Source: Mariluticola halotolerans (GTDB lineage Bacteria > Pseudomonadota > Alphaproteobacteria > Rhizobiales > Devosiaceae). Taken from it: a stretch of DNA of 64,000 nucleotides. Each line of letters starts with the position of its first letter. Position 1 is the stretch's first letter. Positions 28,582 through 38,361 of this stretch are shown here, one piece after another. The notes beneath the pieces are model-generated. The model ran no database searches and was not told the DNA's origin. It worked only from the letters and a program-made list of their open reading frames with translations. The stretch spans positions 620,001-684,000 of the forward strand of contig NZ_CP090960.1 in assembly GCF_021611515.1 (NCBI RefSeq), written 5' to 3'. Both the position numbers and the translations under genes were made by a program.

Positions 28582-28760
28582 CGGCGCCGGCGCGACGAAC
28601 GTCCGGGGTGGAAGGGGACCGGGTTCCTTGGGGGTCGCCTCAGGGAAGGCCAAAACTGTGCCGCGACCAGCCTGCCCCCGTTGGCAGGTGTACTTCCGAA
28701 AGGAAGCGGGGATGGGCCCCAGCGCTAGTAAGAGTACAGGCCACGCCAAAAATCCCGGTT
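28582..28760. other. Unidentified GC-rich, hairpin-rich stretch
   Basis: This interval sits between the two repeat sets and matches none of them. It can form CTTCC-GAAA-GGAAG (28693-28706, a GNRA-type tetraloop), CCTGCC with GGCAGG (28671-28676 with 28683-28688) and GGTCGC with GCGACC (28633-28638 with 28663-28668). Open frames crossing it (for example 28451-28885) have no recognisable protein features. It could be a structured RNA gene or decayed DNA. I compared it by eye with RNase P, SRP RNA, tmRNA and common riboswitches and found no match. Confidence 0.35.
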
Positions 28761-28821
28761 GCATGAGACGGTGTATGTCTCATTTGTTTATTACTCAGAC
28801 GGGCCATGCACCGTCTCATGC
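28761..28821. repeat. Long inverted repeat (17-bp arms)
   Basis: Arms 28761-28777 and 28805-28821 match at 16 of 17 positions around a 27-nt loop. GAGAC in the left arm can also pair with GTCTC at 28777-28781, giving an alternative small hairpin. No T run follows on the plus strand, so it is not an ordinary terminator. Confidence 0.7.
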
Positions 28822-28922
28822 CGCCTGTTTATGGACACCGTGGGTCTTTGGGCCTGACGGGGGCTTTGGGGTGGATGGTATTTGAGGGGTGCCCCAAAAA
28901 AATCTTCCACCACCCCCAGATC

Positions 28923-29061
28923 GTCACCCTCGGGCCTGACCCGAGGGTCCATGACCAACCATCAGCAAATACAAAAGGACCGACCAAACAAAATCACGCC
29001 CCCATGCCCACCTGATGGGCTGCACCATCGCATGGATACTCGGGTCAAGCCCGAGTATGAC
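28923..29061. repeat. REPIN-like element, family 2, copy 2
   Basis: A second copy of the element at 28135-28275, with the same inverted 27-bp ends (left from 28923, right to 29061). The shared flank CCCCCAGATCGTCACC shows that the similarity starts slightly before the palindrome. Confidence 0.75.
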
Positions 29062-29099
29062 GATCGGAGATAGGACAACAAATGGCACCTCCCCCTTCG

Positions 29100-29174
29100 T
29101 CCTCCCTCGGACTTGATCCGAGGGTCCATACGATACCTGCGACACCGCATGGATGCCCGGATCAAGTCCGGGCA
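29100..29174. repeat. Short, diverged family 2 element, copy 3
   Basis: Two palindromes (stems 29104-29111 with 29117-29124 and 29154-29161 with 29167-29174) share the loops and flanks of family 2 (GGGTCCAT, CATGGAT). The stems carry paired base changes and the central part is shorter. Confidence 0.65.
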
Positions 29175-29208
29175 AAAAGGAAGGTGGGTGGATGCGATCT
29201 TCCCCAAA

Positions 29209-29290
29209 CCCTCATCCTGAGCTTGTCGAAGGGCGAGGGTTCCAGCACCGCACCCGCCCCATCCTTCGACAGGCTCAGGGTGAGGGAAGG
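29209..29290. repeat. Inverted repeat element, family 3, copy 2
   Basis: CCTGAGCTTGTCGAAGG on the left and its inverted form CCTTCGACAGGCTCAGG on the right. It is nearly the same as 28337-28420, including the central GGGTT-CA-CACCG-ACCCGCC part. Confidence 0.7.
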
Positions 29291-29315
29291 GGCAAGATCA
29301 GGATAACGACAATGG

Positions 29316-29338
29316 CAAACCCAAACCCAAACCCAAAC
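29316..29338. repeat. CAAACC hexamer tandem repeat
   Basis: Three complete CAAACC units and a partial fourth stand in a row between the second family 3 and family 4 repeats. Confidence 0.8.
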
Positions 29339-29352
29339 ACGGTCCCCTCCGC

Positions 29353-29387
29353 CGTCATTGCGAACGGCACCGCCGCGCGGCAATCCA
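29353..29387. repeat. 35-bp dispersed repeat, family 4, copy 2
   Basis: Equal in length to 28446-28480 and differing at only a few positions. It is the last repeat before eno, whose promoter should lie in 29388-29527. Confidence 0.7.
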
Positions 29388-29491
29388 GAAGCGCCACACA
29401 CCCAAACAGCATCCGCCCGTCCGACCAATCGCCCAACGCGGCAAAGCGCTACTTCCATTCGTCACACGCAAGCGCTATGAAGCGCGCATAG

Positions 29492-30802
<1,311 letters not shown>

Positions 30803-30810
30803 TTGCTGAA

Positions 30811-31167
30811 ATGCAGAGCTATGAATTGAGCGGCATCCGGATTGTGGAACTGGATGCCGCTGGCTTTTTGCTGGATTCTGAAGCTGCTGCACTCGACGTC
30901 ATGGGCGAAATTTATGGCACCGGCGCGGACATGGTGGCTATTCCGGTCAGTCGGCTCGCGCCGGAATTTCTTGATCTGCGCAGCGGCATGCTTGGTGCAG
31001 TCATTCAGAAATTCACCAACTATCAGTTGCGGATTGCCTTTCTTGGCGACATCTCCGAGGCAATAGCCGCCAGCAATGCATTGCGGGATTTTGTGCGGGA
31101 AACACGCCGGGGAAGCGCGATTGTGTTTGCAACCGATCGCGCGGAGTTGGCGGTCCTGCTCGCCTGA
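30811..31167 (+). CDS. DUF4180 domain protein
   Basis: A 118-residue soluble protein. The pattern of FLDLRSGMLGAVIQKFTNYQLR near residue 51 and the later FLGDISEA and SNALRDFVRET matches DUF4180, a small alpha/beta family of unknown function. I recall it as related to STAS-like folds. It begins 8 bp after eno on the same strand. No catalytic residues can be pointed out, and its link with glycolysis is by position only. Confidence 0.75.
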   Translation: MQSYELSGIRIVELDAAGFLLDSEAAALDVMGEIYGTGADMVAIPVSRLAPEFLDLRSGMLGAVIQKFTNYQLRIAFLGDISEAIAASNALRDFVRETRRGSAIVFATDRAELAVLLA

Positions 31168-31281
31168 TATGCGCGCTCGAATTTGTTCTGGGCGGCGCGA
31201 ATAAATCGTCTGGCCCGCGGTTAGCAACTGCTCCTTAACGGAAACTTGCTAGGAACAGCAGGATTGTCAGCGAGTACCTTC

Positions 31282-31611
31282 ATGCCCACACGCCTCAAAA
31301 AGCCCTCCATAGTCAAACAGCTCGGTATTACTGTGCTGCTGGTCAGCTTTCAGGCCTATCTGGGCTATAGCGCGATTTCAGGCCAGTACGGTATTGAGAG
31401 CCGCAACCAGATGCATGCGGATATCATCGGGCTGAAAGCCCATTCCGCCCGACTGCAGGCGGAGATGGATTCCTATACGCACCGGATTTCCCTGTTTGAT
31501 TCAGAAAACCTCGATCCTGATATTCTGACAGAGCGGGCGCTGGCACTTTTGTCCATGGTCAACACCAATGACCGGGTGGTCATGCTGCCTGATACGGGTA
31601 ATAAACTTTAA
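31282..31611 (+). CDS. ftsB: FtsB/DivIC-type septum formation initiator
   Basis: A 109-residue bitopic membrane protein with a short basic N-terminus, one membrane segment (about 14-33) and a periplasmic coiled coil (about 38-72). This is the layout of FtsB, the partner of FtsL and FtsQ in the divisome. Its place between eno and pdhA is the usual one in this group. I chose the ATG at 31282. A TTG at 31246 would add 12 residues ahead of the basic start. Confidence 0.85.
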   Translation: MPTRLKKPSIVKQLGITVLLVSFQAYLGYSAISGQYGIESRNQMHADIIGLKAHSARLQAEMDSYTHRISLFDSENLDPDILTERALALLSMVNTNDRVVMLPDTGNKL

Positions 31612-31708
31612 TCCAGTTTATTTTTATGCGTAACCGTAATTCAGTTAATGCAGTAAAGCCCATAAATATCATGTGGTTACCTCTGCTGCGGAGTGCATAA
31701 ACACGCAT

Positions 31709-31736
31709 TTGCGTGGAAGCCGATTTCGGCTACACT
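31709..31736 (+). promoter_or_regulatory. Candidate promoter of the pdh operon
   Basis: TTGCGT and TACACT hexamers are separated by 16 bp, ending 80 bp before the pdhA ATG. A palindrome CACGCATTTGCGTG (31702-31715) overlaps the -35 box and could be a regulator site. Confidence 0.35.
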
Positions 31737-31815
31737 AATGACAAATTGCTGCCTTAGCCTCAGTGTTCGTCGAAACATGGCGGCGGCCCGATATCACAAT
31801 GTTGGAGATCCCTGA

Positions 31816-32826
31816 ATGGCGCGCAAGGCAGCGGCGAAAAAAGCCCCCACGCAATCCAATGCTCCCGAGTTCACCAAGGATGAAGAGCTTCACGCCTATC
31901 GCGAGATGCTGCTGATCCGGCGGTTCGAGGAAAAGGCGGGCCAAATGTATGGCATGGGCCTGATCGGGGGGTTCTGCCACTTGTATATCGGTCAGGAAGC
32001 CGTGGTCACGGGTATCCAGATGGCTGCGACCGAAGACGATTCTTCAATCACCGGTTATCGTGATCATGGTCACATGCTCGCTGTTGGCATGGACCCCAAG
32101 GGGATCATGGCTGAATTGACCGGACGCAAGGGCGGTTTGTCGAAAGGCAAGGGCGGCTCGATGCACATGTTCTCGACCGACAAGAAATTCTATGGCGGCA
32201 ATGGTATCGTCGGCGCGCAGGTCAGTCTCGGGACGGGGTTGGCGTTTGCAGACAAATACCGCGGCAATGACAATGTCAGCCTTGTGTATTTCGGGGATGG
32301 CGCGGCCAATCAGGGGCAGGTCTACGAGAGCTTCAATATGGCGAAGCTATGGGATCTGCCGGTGGTTTACGTGATTGAGAACAATAAATACGCCATGGGC
32401 ACCTCGCTGGAGCGGGCCTCCTCGACCACCAATCTTTCCCAGCGCGGTGTGAGTTTCGGCATTCCCGGCGAGCAGGTTGACGGCATGGATGTGCGTTTCG
32501 TTCGCGAAGCTGCAGAGCGCGCCATTGAACATGCCCGGTCCGGCAAAGGGCCCTATATCCTTGAGATGCTGACCTATCGCTATCGCGGGCATTCCATGTC
32601 CGACCCGGCCAAGTACCGGTCCAAGGATGAAGTGACCACCATGCGCTCCGACCATGACCCGATCGAGCAGGTCAAGGCACGGTTGCTCGAAAAGAAATAC
32701 GCGACCGAAGATGATCTCAAGGCCATTGAAAAAGATGTGCGCGCGATCGTCACCGAGTCTGCGGATTTCGCCACAAATGATCCCGAGCCGGACGCTTCCG
32801 AGCTCTGGACCGATATTACCCTTTAG
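31816..32826 (+). CDS. pdhA: Pyruvate dehydrogenase E1 component, alpha subunit
   Basis: E1-alpha, with E1-beta, decarboxylates pyruvate using thiamine diphosphate. The 336 residues contain the ThDP motif GDGAANQGQVYESFNMA and the downstream NNKYAMGTS. The regulatory loop YRGHSMSDPAKYRSKDE contains the serine that is phosphorylated in mitochondrial homologues. The first 15 residues are Lys/Ala rich. GGAG stands 8 bp before the ATG. It opens the cluster pdhA-pdhB-pdhC-SGNH-lpdA. Confidence 0.97.
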   Translation: MARKAAAKKAPTQSNAPEFTKDEELHAYREMLLIRRFEEKAGQMYGMGLIGGFCHLYIGQEAVVTGIQMAATEDDSSITGYRDHGHMLAVGMDPKGIMAELTGRKGGLSKGKGGSMHMFSTDKKFYGGNGIVGAQVSLGTGLAFADKYRGNDNVSLVYFGDGAANQGQVYESFNMAKLWDLPVVYVIENNKYAMGTSLERASSTTNLSQRGVSFGIPGEQVDGMDVRFVREAAERAIEHARSGKGPYILEMLTYRYRGHSMSDPAKYRSKDEVTTMRSDHDPIEQVKARLLEKKYATEDDLKAIEKDVRAIVTESADFATNDPEPDASELWTDITL

Positions 32827-32847
32827 CGCTGCGGACGGGAGACCAAC

Positions 32848-34245
32848 ATGCCAACCGATATTCTGATGCCCGCCCTGTCGCCGACTATGGAAGAGGGCAC
32901 GCTTTCCAAATGGATCGTCAAAGAGGGTGATAGCGTGGCCCCCGGCGACGTGCTCGCCGAGATTGAGACCGACAAGGCAACGATGGAAGTCGAAGCCGTT
33001 GATGAGGGCACAATCGGCAAGATCTTTGTGGCCGAAGGCACTGAGAACGTAAAGGTCAACACTGTCATTGCCGCTTTGCTTGGCGAAGGTGAAAGTGCTG
33101 ATGACGTCAGCGCGCCGAGTGAACCGCCCGCGACGGAAAAGCCCGTTGAGGATGACGCCGATGCGTCAGCCGCGAAGGGAGATGATGCGCCGGCACCTGC
33201 CGCTGCGGCGCAACCTGCCTTTGTTGCCGAGAATGATCCCGATCTGCCCGAGGGCGTGGAGATGGTCGAGATGACCGTCCGTCAGGCGTTGAACGAGGCG
33301 ATGGCCGAGGAAATGCGCGCCGACGAGAACGTTTTCATCATGGGCGAGGAAGTTGCCCAGTATCAGGGTGCCTATAAAATCACCCAGGGCCTGCTCGACG
33401 AGTTCGGGGCAAAGCGCGTGGTGGATACTCCGATTACCGAGCATGGTTTTGCCGGCATCGGTATTGGTGCGGCCTTTGCCGGTTTGCGTCCAATCGTTGA
33501 ATTCATGACCTTCAATTTTGCCATGCAGGCGATTGACCAGATTATCAATTCAGCGGCAAAGCAGCTTTATATGTCTGGTGGGCAGGTGAAGGCACCAATC
33601 GTGTTCCGTGGTCCCAATGGTGTTGCCTCGCGCGTTGGTGCGCAGCACAGCCAGGATTATTCTGCCTGGTACAGCCACGTTCCCGGTCTGACGGTCATTG
33701 CGCCATATAGCGCGGCGGACGCGAAGGGTTTGCTGAAAGCGGCAATCCGTTCACCCAACCCGGTTGTCTTTCTTGAGAATGAAATTCTTTACGGCTCGAC
33801 GTTTGAAGTGCCGAAGATGGACGATTTCGTACTGCCAATCGGCAAGGCGCGCATCGCCCGCAAGGGTGCCGATGTGACAATCGTCGCCTATTCCATGGGC
33901 ATGCGCTACGCCAGTCAGGCCACCGAGAAGCTGGTGGCTGCCGGTGTCGATGTTGAGCTGATCGATCTGCGCACCTTGCGTCCGCTCGATATGCCGACTG
34001 TGATCGAATCGGTGAAAAAGACGGGCCGTTGTGTCACGGTTGAAGAAGGCTGGCCGCAGGGATCTGTCGGTTCCGAGGTTGCCGCCCGTGTGATGGAAGA
34101 AGCATTTGATTATCTCGATGCGCCGGTGATGCGGGTAACGGGCAAGGATGTGCCCATGCCCTATGCCGCCAATCTCGAGAAACTGGCATTGCCGAATGTG
34201 GATGAAGTCATTGCCGCTGTGAATGCAGTGACATACCGGAGCTAA
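32848..34245 (+). CDS. pdhB: Pyruvate dehydrogenase E1 component, beta subunit with lipoyl domain
   Basis: The 465 residues start with a complete lipoyl domain (1-80) with Lys43 in [10 protein letters not shown] as the lipoylation site. An Ala/Pro/Asp-rich linker (about 85-130) leads to the E1-beta transketolase-like domain (about 135-465; [29 protein letters not shown]). A lipoyl domain on E1-beta is typical of alphaproteobacterial complexes and gives the complex lipoyl groups on two subunits. It follows pdhA by 21 bp. Confidence 0.97.
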   Translation: MPTDILMPALSPTMEEGTLSKWIVKEGDSVAPGDVLAEIETDKATMEVEAVDEGTIGKIFVAEGTENVKVNTVIAALLGEGESADDVSAPSEPPATEKPVEDDADASAAKGDDAPAPAAAAQPAFVAENDPDLPEGVEMVEMTVRQALNEAMAEEMRADENVFIMGEEVAQYQGAYKITQGLLDEFGAKRVVDTPITEHGFAGIGIGAAFAGLRPIVEFMTFNFAMQAIDQIINSAAKQLYMSGGQVKAPIVFRGPNGVASRVGAQHSQDYSAWYSHVPGLTVIAPYSAADAKGLLKAAIRSPNPVVFLENEILYGSTFEVPKMDDFVLPIGKARIARKGADVTIVAYSMGMRYASQATEKLVAAGVDVELIDLRTLRPLDMPTVIESVKKTGRCVTVEEGWPQGSVGSEVAARVMEEAFDYLDAPVMRVTGKDVPMPYAANLEKLALPNVDEVIAAVNAVTYRS

Positions 34246-34341
34246 GGCTGCTTGCGGCATTGCCATCCGGAACGCTGGAATGAAATATCAGGGACGGGCG
34301 AAATCAGCGCACGTTTCACACAGGAACAATAGGGCCCGAAC

Positions 34342-35661
34342 ATGAGCATCAATATCACAATGCCAGCCTTGTCGCCGACAATGGAAGAGGGCACGCTCGC
34401 CAAATGGCACGTCAAGGAAGGCGATAGTGTTTCCTCTGGCGACGTGATCGCGGAAATCGAAACCGACAAGGCGACGATGGAAGTTGAAGCCGTGGACGAG
34501 GGCACGATTGGCAAGATCCTGGTGGCCGAAGGCAGTGAGGGCGTGAAGGTCAACGCTGTGATTGCGGTATTGCTGGAAGAGGGCGAAAGCGCCGAGGATG
34601 CCGCCAAGGCGGTACCTGCGCCGGAACCGAAGGCAAAACCTGCCGAAGAGACTGAAAAACCTGCGCCCAAGGCGGCGCCGGCAAAGGCTGAGCCAGCGGC
34701 TGCACAGCCAGCCGCCGCCAAGGCGGAAACAGCTTCCAAGGATGGCACGCGTGTTTTTGCCTCTCCTCTGGCGCGTAGATTGGCCCGCGAAGCAAATATT
34801 GATGTTGCTGCGTTGACGGGCTCCGGTCCGAAGGGGCGGGTGGTCAAGGCCGATGTCGAGAAAGCCAAGAAGGAAGGTGTACCTTCCAAAGGGGCTGCAT
34901 CTGCGACATTGGCAAAAGGCATGGGCGGCGATGCGGTGCGGGCGCTTTACGAAGAAGGCAGTTATGAAGTTGTGCCGAATGATGGCATGCGGAAAACTGT
35001 TGCTGCGCGTTTGACCGAAGCCAAGCAGACCGTGCCGCATTTCTATCTGACCCTCGATTGTCAGATCGATGCGCTGTTGACGGCGCGCGCCGAGATCAAT
35101 GAAGCCGCGCCAAAGAACAAGGAAGGCAAGCCTTCCTACAAGCTTTCGGTCAATGACTTCATTGTCAAAGCCTGGGCTATTGCGTTGCAGCGCGTGCCTG
35201 CGGCCAATGCAACATGGGCAGGCGATGCCATTCTGCTGCATAAAGCATCGGATGTGGCTGTGGCTGTGGCCGTTCCCGGCGGTCTGTTCACACCGGTTGT
35301 GCGTTCTGCCGAAAGCAAGACATTGCGTCAGATTTCCGATGAGGTACGTGATTACGCGATCCGTGCAAAATCGAAGAAGCTGGCGCCACACGAATATCAG
35401 GGTGGCTCGACGGCTGTATCCAATCTCGGCATGTTCGGCATCAAGGATTTTGCAGCGGTCATCAACCCCCCCCATGGCACCATTCTGGCCGTTGGTGTCG
35501 GTGAAGAGCGGGTTTATCCGGACAAGGGCGAAATCAAGATCGGCAATTTCATGTCGGTCACATTGTCCTGTGACCACCGTTCGGTCGATGGCGCGCTTGG
35601 GGCAGAATTGCTCGGTGTCTTCAAACAGTTGATCGAACAGCCGGTGATGATGCTGGCCTAG
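34342..35661 (+). CDS. pdhC: Pyruvate dehydrogenase E2, dihydrolipoamide acetyltransferase
   Basis: E2 forms the core of the complex and passes acetyl groups to CoA. The 439 residues have one lipoyl domain (1-80, Lys43) almost identical to that of PdhB, and an Ala/Pro/Lys-rich linker. The peripheral subunit-binding domain (about 135-170, [16 protein letters not shown]) and the catalytic domain (about 205-439) follow, with the active-site DHRSVDG near the end. The near-identity of the lipoyl domains of pdhB and pdhC suggests duplication or ongoing gene conversion. Confidence 0.96.
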   Translation: MSINITMPALSPTMEEGTLAKWHVKEGDSVSSGDVIAEIETDKATMEVEAVDEGTIGKILVAEGSEGVKVNAVIAVLLEEGESAEDAAKAVPAPEPKAKPAEETEKPAPKAAPAKAEPAAAQPAAAKAETASKDGTRVFASPLARRLAREANIDVAALTGSGPKGRVVKADVEKAKKEGVPSKGAASATLAKGMGGDAVRALYEEGSYEVVPNDGMRKTVAARLTEAKQTVPHFYLTLDCQIDALLTARAEINEAAPKNKEGKPSYKLSVNDFIVKAWAIALQRVPAANATWAGDAILLHKASDVAVAVAVPGGLFTPVVRSAESKTLRQISDEVRDYAIRAKSKKLAPHEYQGGSTAVSNLGMFGIKDFAAVINPPHGTILAVGVGEERVYPDKGEIKIGNFMSVTLSCDHRSVDGALGAELLGVFKQLIEQPVMMLA

Positions 35662-35672
35662 GGAATCGGGCG

Positions 35673-36311
35673 ATGAAATCAATCCTTTGCTACGGCGACA
35701 GTCTTACATACGGCGCAGACCCCGCGACCGGCGGGCGGCACGCACTGGCGGATCGCTGGCCAAGTGCTCTTGGTGCGGAGTTGGGTGACGACGTGCATGT
35801 GGTCGCTGAAGGCCTGGGTGGGCGCACCACGGCTTTTGATGATTACTCAGCGACTGCTGATCGCAATGGTGTGCGCGTTCTGCCCACAATCCTTGCGTCG
35901 CATTCGCCGCTTGATCTGGTGATCGTCATGCTGGGTACTAATGATTTGAAGCCTGCAATCCATGGCAATGCGCTGGCGGCGGCGAATGGCATACGCCGCA
36001 TGATTGCGGTCATTCACGGTCATTACTCCCGTCCGGGTGATGTTTGTCCGCAAGTGCTTATCGTTTCGCCGCCGCATGCGGTGCCATCAAATGACGCAGA
36101 GTTTGCAGAGTTGTTTGGAGATGGGGTCGCGCAATCGAAACGGCTTGCCGGCTTTTACAAACAGCGCGCTGATGAGGCGGGGGTGCATTTCTTTGATGCC
36201 GCTGAAGTTGCCGTCGCCTCGAATGAGGATGGCGTGCACCTTGATGCCGCCAATACACGCGCAATCGGCCGGGGGCTTGCGCCTTTGGTTGCAAAAATTT
36301 TAGGGCTTTAG
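35673..36311 (+). CDS. SGNH/GDSL-family hydrolase
   Basis: A 212-residue esterase-like protein. The four blocks of the family are visible: GDSLTYG (block I, Ser10), GLGGRT (block II Gly), GTNDLKP (block III Asn), and the C-terminal DGVHLD with the Asp-His pair. No signal peptide is seen, so it is likely cytoplasmic, and the substrate is unknown (arylesterase-like). It lies between pdhC and lpdA, an arrangement I recall from other Rhizobiales pdh clusters. Confidence 0.85.
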   Translation: MKSILCYGDSLTYGADPATGGRHALADRWPSALGAELGDDVHVVAEGLGGRTTAFDDYSATADRNGVRVLPTILASHSPLDLVIVMLGTNDLKPAIHGNALAAANGIRRMIAVIHGHYSRPGDVCPQVLIVSPPHAVPSNDAEFAELFGDGVAQSKRLAGFYKQRADEAGVHFFDAAEVAVASNEDGVHLDAANTRAIGRGLAPLVAKILGL

Positions 36312-36346
36312 GCGCATCGCGCCAATCCCCGGTTAAGAGGACTATT

Positions 36347-37786
36347 ATGGCAGACACCTACGATCTCATCGTGATTGGTTCCGGCCCCGGCGGCTATATC
36401 GCTGCCATTCGTGCGGCACAGCTCGGGCTCAAAACGGCCATTGTCGAGCGCGAACACATGGGTGGCATTTGCCTTAACTGGGGCTGCATTCCGACGAAGG
36501 CGCTTTTGCGCTCCGCCGAGGTATATGACCACATGGTTCACGCAAAGGATTATGGGCTGAAAGCCGAAAAATTCAGCGCGGACATTGAAGCCGTTGTCAA
36601 ACGCTCGCGTGGTGTTACGGCGCAGATGTCCACCGGCGTTGGCTTTTTGATGAAGAAGAACAAGATCGACGTGATCTGGGGTGAAGCGACTATTGCCAAA
36701 GCCGGTGAAGTTGTCGTCGCGGCTACCAAGAAAGACATTGTGCAACCGCAGAATACCCCACCCAAGGGTGTGCTGCCTGAAGGCACGTACAAGGCGAAAA
36801 ATATCATCGTTGCCACGGGTGCCCGTCCGCGTGTGCTGCCGGGCATTGAGCCGGACAGCGACAAGATCTGGACCTATTTTGATGCAATGAAGCCAAAGAC
36901 CATGCCTAAATCCCTGGTGGTCATGGGGTCGGGGGCGATCGGTATCGAATTCGCGTCATTCTATCGGTCGCTAGGGGCGGAAGTGACGGTGGTTGAGTTG
37001 CTCCCGCATGTCATGCCGGTCGAGGATGTGGAGATTTCCACTCTGGCGCGCAAACGCTTTGAAAAACGTGGCATCCGCATTCTGACAGAAACCAAGGTCT
37101 CCAAGGTCGAAAAGACCAAGGATGGCATTGTCGCTCATGTTGAACTGAAGAATGGCCAGAGCGAGAAGATTGCAGCTGAAAAGTTGATCTCCGCCGTTGG
37201 CGTTCAAGGCAATATCGAAAATCTCGGGCTGGAAAAGCTTGGGGTGAAGATTGATCGCGGTTGCGTTGTCGTTGATGGTCATGGCCGCACCAATGTTTCT
37301 GGCGTGTTTGCCATTGGTGATGTGGCCGGGCCGCCCATGTTGGCCCACAAGGCTGAGCATGAGGGCGTGATCTGCGCCGAGACCATTGCCGGGCAGACAG
37401 TGCACGGTATGGAAAAGGGTCTCATTCCCGGTTGTACCTATTGCGATCCGCAAGTGGCCAGCGTCGGTTTGACTGAGGCCAAGGCGAAAGAGCAGGGACG
37501 GGACATCAAGGTTGGCCGCTTCCCGTTTGTGGGAAATGGCAAAGCCGTCGCCTTGGGTGAGCCGGATGGTCTAGTCAAAACAATTTTTGACGCCAAGACA
37601 GGTGAGCTGCTTGGTGCGCACATGATTGGTGCGGAAGTTACCGAGTTGATTCAAGGGTTTGTGGTTGCGATGAACCTGGAAACGACGGAAGAAGAATTGA
37701 TGCATACGGTATTCCCGCATCCCACCTTGTCTGAATCAATGAAAGAGAGTGTCCTTGACGCCTACGGTCGGGCACTCAATATCTAG
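36347..37786 (+). CDS. lpdA: Dihydrolipoyl dehydrogenase (E3)
   Basis: E3 reoxidises the dihydrolipoyl groups and reduces NAD. The 479 residues show the FAD motif GSGPGG (11-16), the redox disulfide Cys42 and Cys47 (CLNWGC), the NAD-binding VMGSGAIGIEF and the interface FPHPTLSES with the catalytic His. About 25 residues around NTPPKGVLPEG (near 145) form an insertion that is usual in PDH-linked alphaproteobacterial E3. It completes the pyruvate dehydrogenase cluster. Confidence 0.96.
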   Translation: MADTYDLIVIGSGPGGYIAAIRAAQLGLKTAIVEREHMGGICLNWGCIPTKALLRSAEVYDHMVHAKDYGLKAEKFSADIEAVVKRSRGVTAQMSTGVGFLMKKNKIDVIWGEATIAKAGEVVVAATKKDIVQPQNTPPKGVLPEGTYKAKNIIVATGARPRVLPGIEPDSDKIWTYFDAMKPKTMPKSLVVMGSGAIGIEFASFYRSLGAEVTVVELLPHVMPVEDVEISTLARKRFEKRGIRILTETKVSKVEKTKDGIVAHVELKNGQSEKIAAEKLISAVGVQGNIENLGLEKLGVKIDRGCVVVDGHGRTNVSGVFAIGDVAGPPMLAHKAEHEGVICAETIAGQTVHGMEKGLIPGCTYCDPQVASVGLTEAKAKEQGRDIKVGRFPFVGNGKAVALGEPDGLVKTIFDAKTGELLGAHMIGAEVTELIQGFVVAMNLETTEEELMHTVFPHPTLSESMKESVLDAYGRALNI

Positions 37787-37827
37787 GGTATTCCGCCAGA
37801 GAATATTCAATTCAGGAGATAACGAAC

Positions 37828-38076
37828 ATGTTTGGTTTTATCATTGCGATCATCATAGGCGGCGTTGCCGGCTATATCGCGGAACGGATCATGAAGGCCG
37901 ATCATGGATTGGTGGTGAATGTCGCTCTTGGCGTTGCCGGTGCCTTTTTGCTCAACCTGCTGCTGGCAATCTTCTTTGGCATTGGTGGCGGCAATATCCT
38001 GTGGCAATTGCTTGCCGGTATCATTGGTGCCTGCTTGCTGATATGGGGCTATCGCGAATTCAAGGCACGGCGCTAG
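37828..38076 (+). CDS. GlsB/YeaQ/YmgE-like small membrane protein
   Basis: An 82-residue protein of two to three hydrophobic helices with glycine-rich turns (GGVAGYIAERIMKAD) and a basic end. It matches the transglycosylase-associated/GlsB family of small stress-related membrane proteins, whose role is unclear. It begins 41 bp after lpdA. AGGAG lies upstream of the ATG. Confidence 0.75.
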   Translation: MFGFIIAIIIGGVAGYIAERIMKADHGLVVNVALGVAGAFLLNLLLAIFFGIGGGNILWQLLAGIIGACLLIWGYREFKARR

Positions 38077-38103
38077 CACCGAACGTATGCAGAAGGGTCT
38101 CAC

Positions 38104-38352
38104 ATGGCACAAGCACTTCTAGTCTGGGCAATTGTAGGCCTCGTAGCCGGCTGGTTAGCCAGCCTGTTTTTGGGCGGCGGCGGGATCGTGCGCTACATCG
38201 TTGTTGGCATGATCGGCTCGATCGTTGGCGGCTATTTGTTCAGCCTGCTGGGGATCAATATCCCGATCGCCAATGCCTGGGTGCGTGACATTCTGGTTGC
38301 AGCGGTTGGCGCTGCCATTGTCATCATTGTTGCCCGCTTCGTCGCCAGATAG
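38104..38352 (+). CDS. Second GlsB/YeaQ/YmgE-like small membrane protein
   Basis: Also 82 residues, with three hydrophobic helices and the family pattern VGLVAGWLASLF near the start and GMIGSIVGGYLFSLLG in the middle. It is closer to the family consensus than its upstream neighbour and clearly distinct from it, so the pair is not a recent duplication. It lies 27 bp downstream of that neighbour and 9 bp before lipA. Confidence 0.8.
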   Translation: MAQALLVWAIVGLVAGWLASLFLGGGGIVRYIVVGMIGSIVGGYLFSLLGINIPIANAWVRDILVAAVGAAIVIIVARFVAR

Positions 38353-38361
38353 GAAATTCCC

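Noticed and set aside
28582-28760. RNase P RNA, SRP RNA or tmRNA
   Set aside because: The GGAAG-containing hairpin recalled the SRP RNA motif, but the surrounding conserved bases do not match, and no tag-peptide frame or RNase P core was seen.
28451-28885. 144-codon open frame in the repeat region
   Set aside because: It begins inside a dispersed repeat and crosses the hairpin-rich stretch. There is no ribosome binding site and no protein features.
34288-35682. 464-codon open frame on the minus strand
   Set aside because: It is antisense to pdhC, with Arg- and Phe-rich composition typical of a shadow frame.
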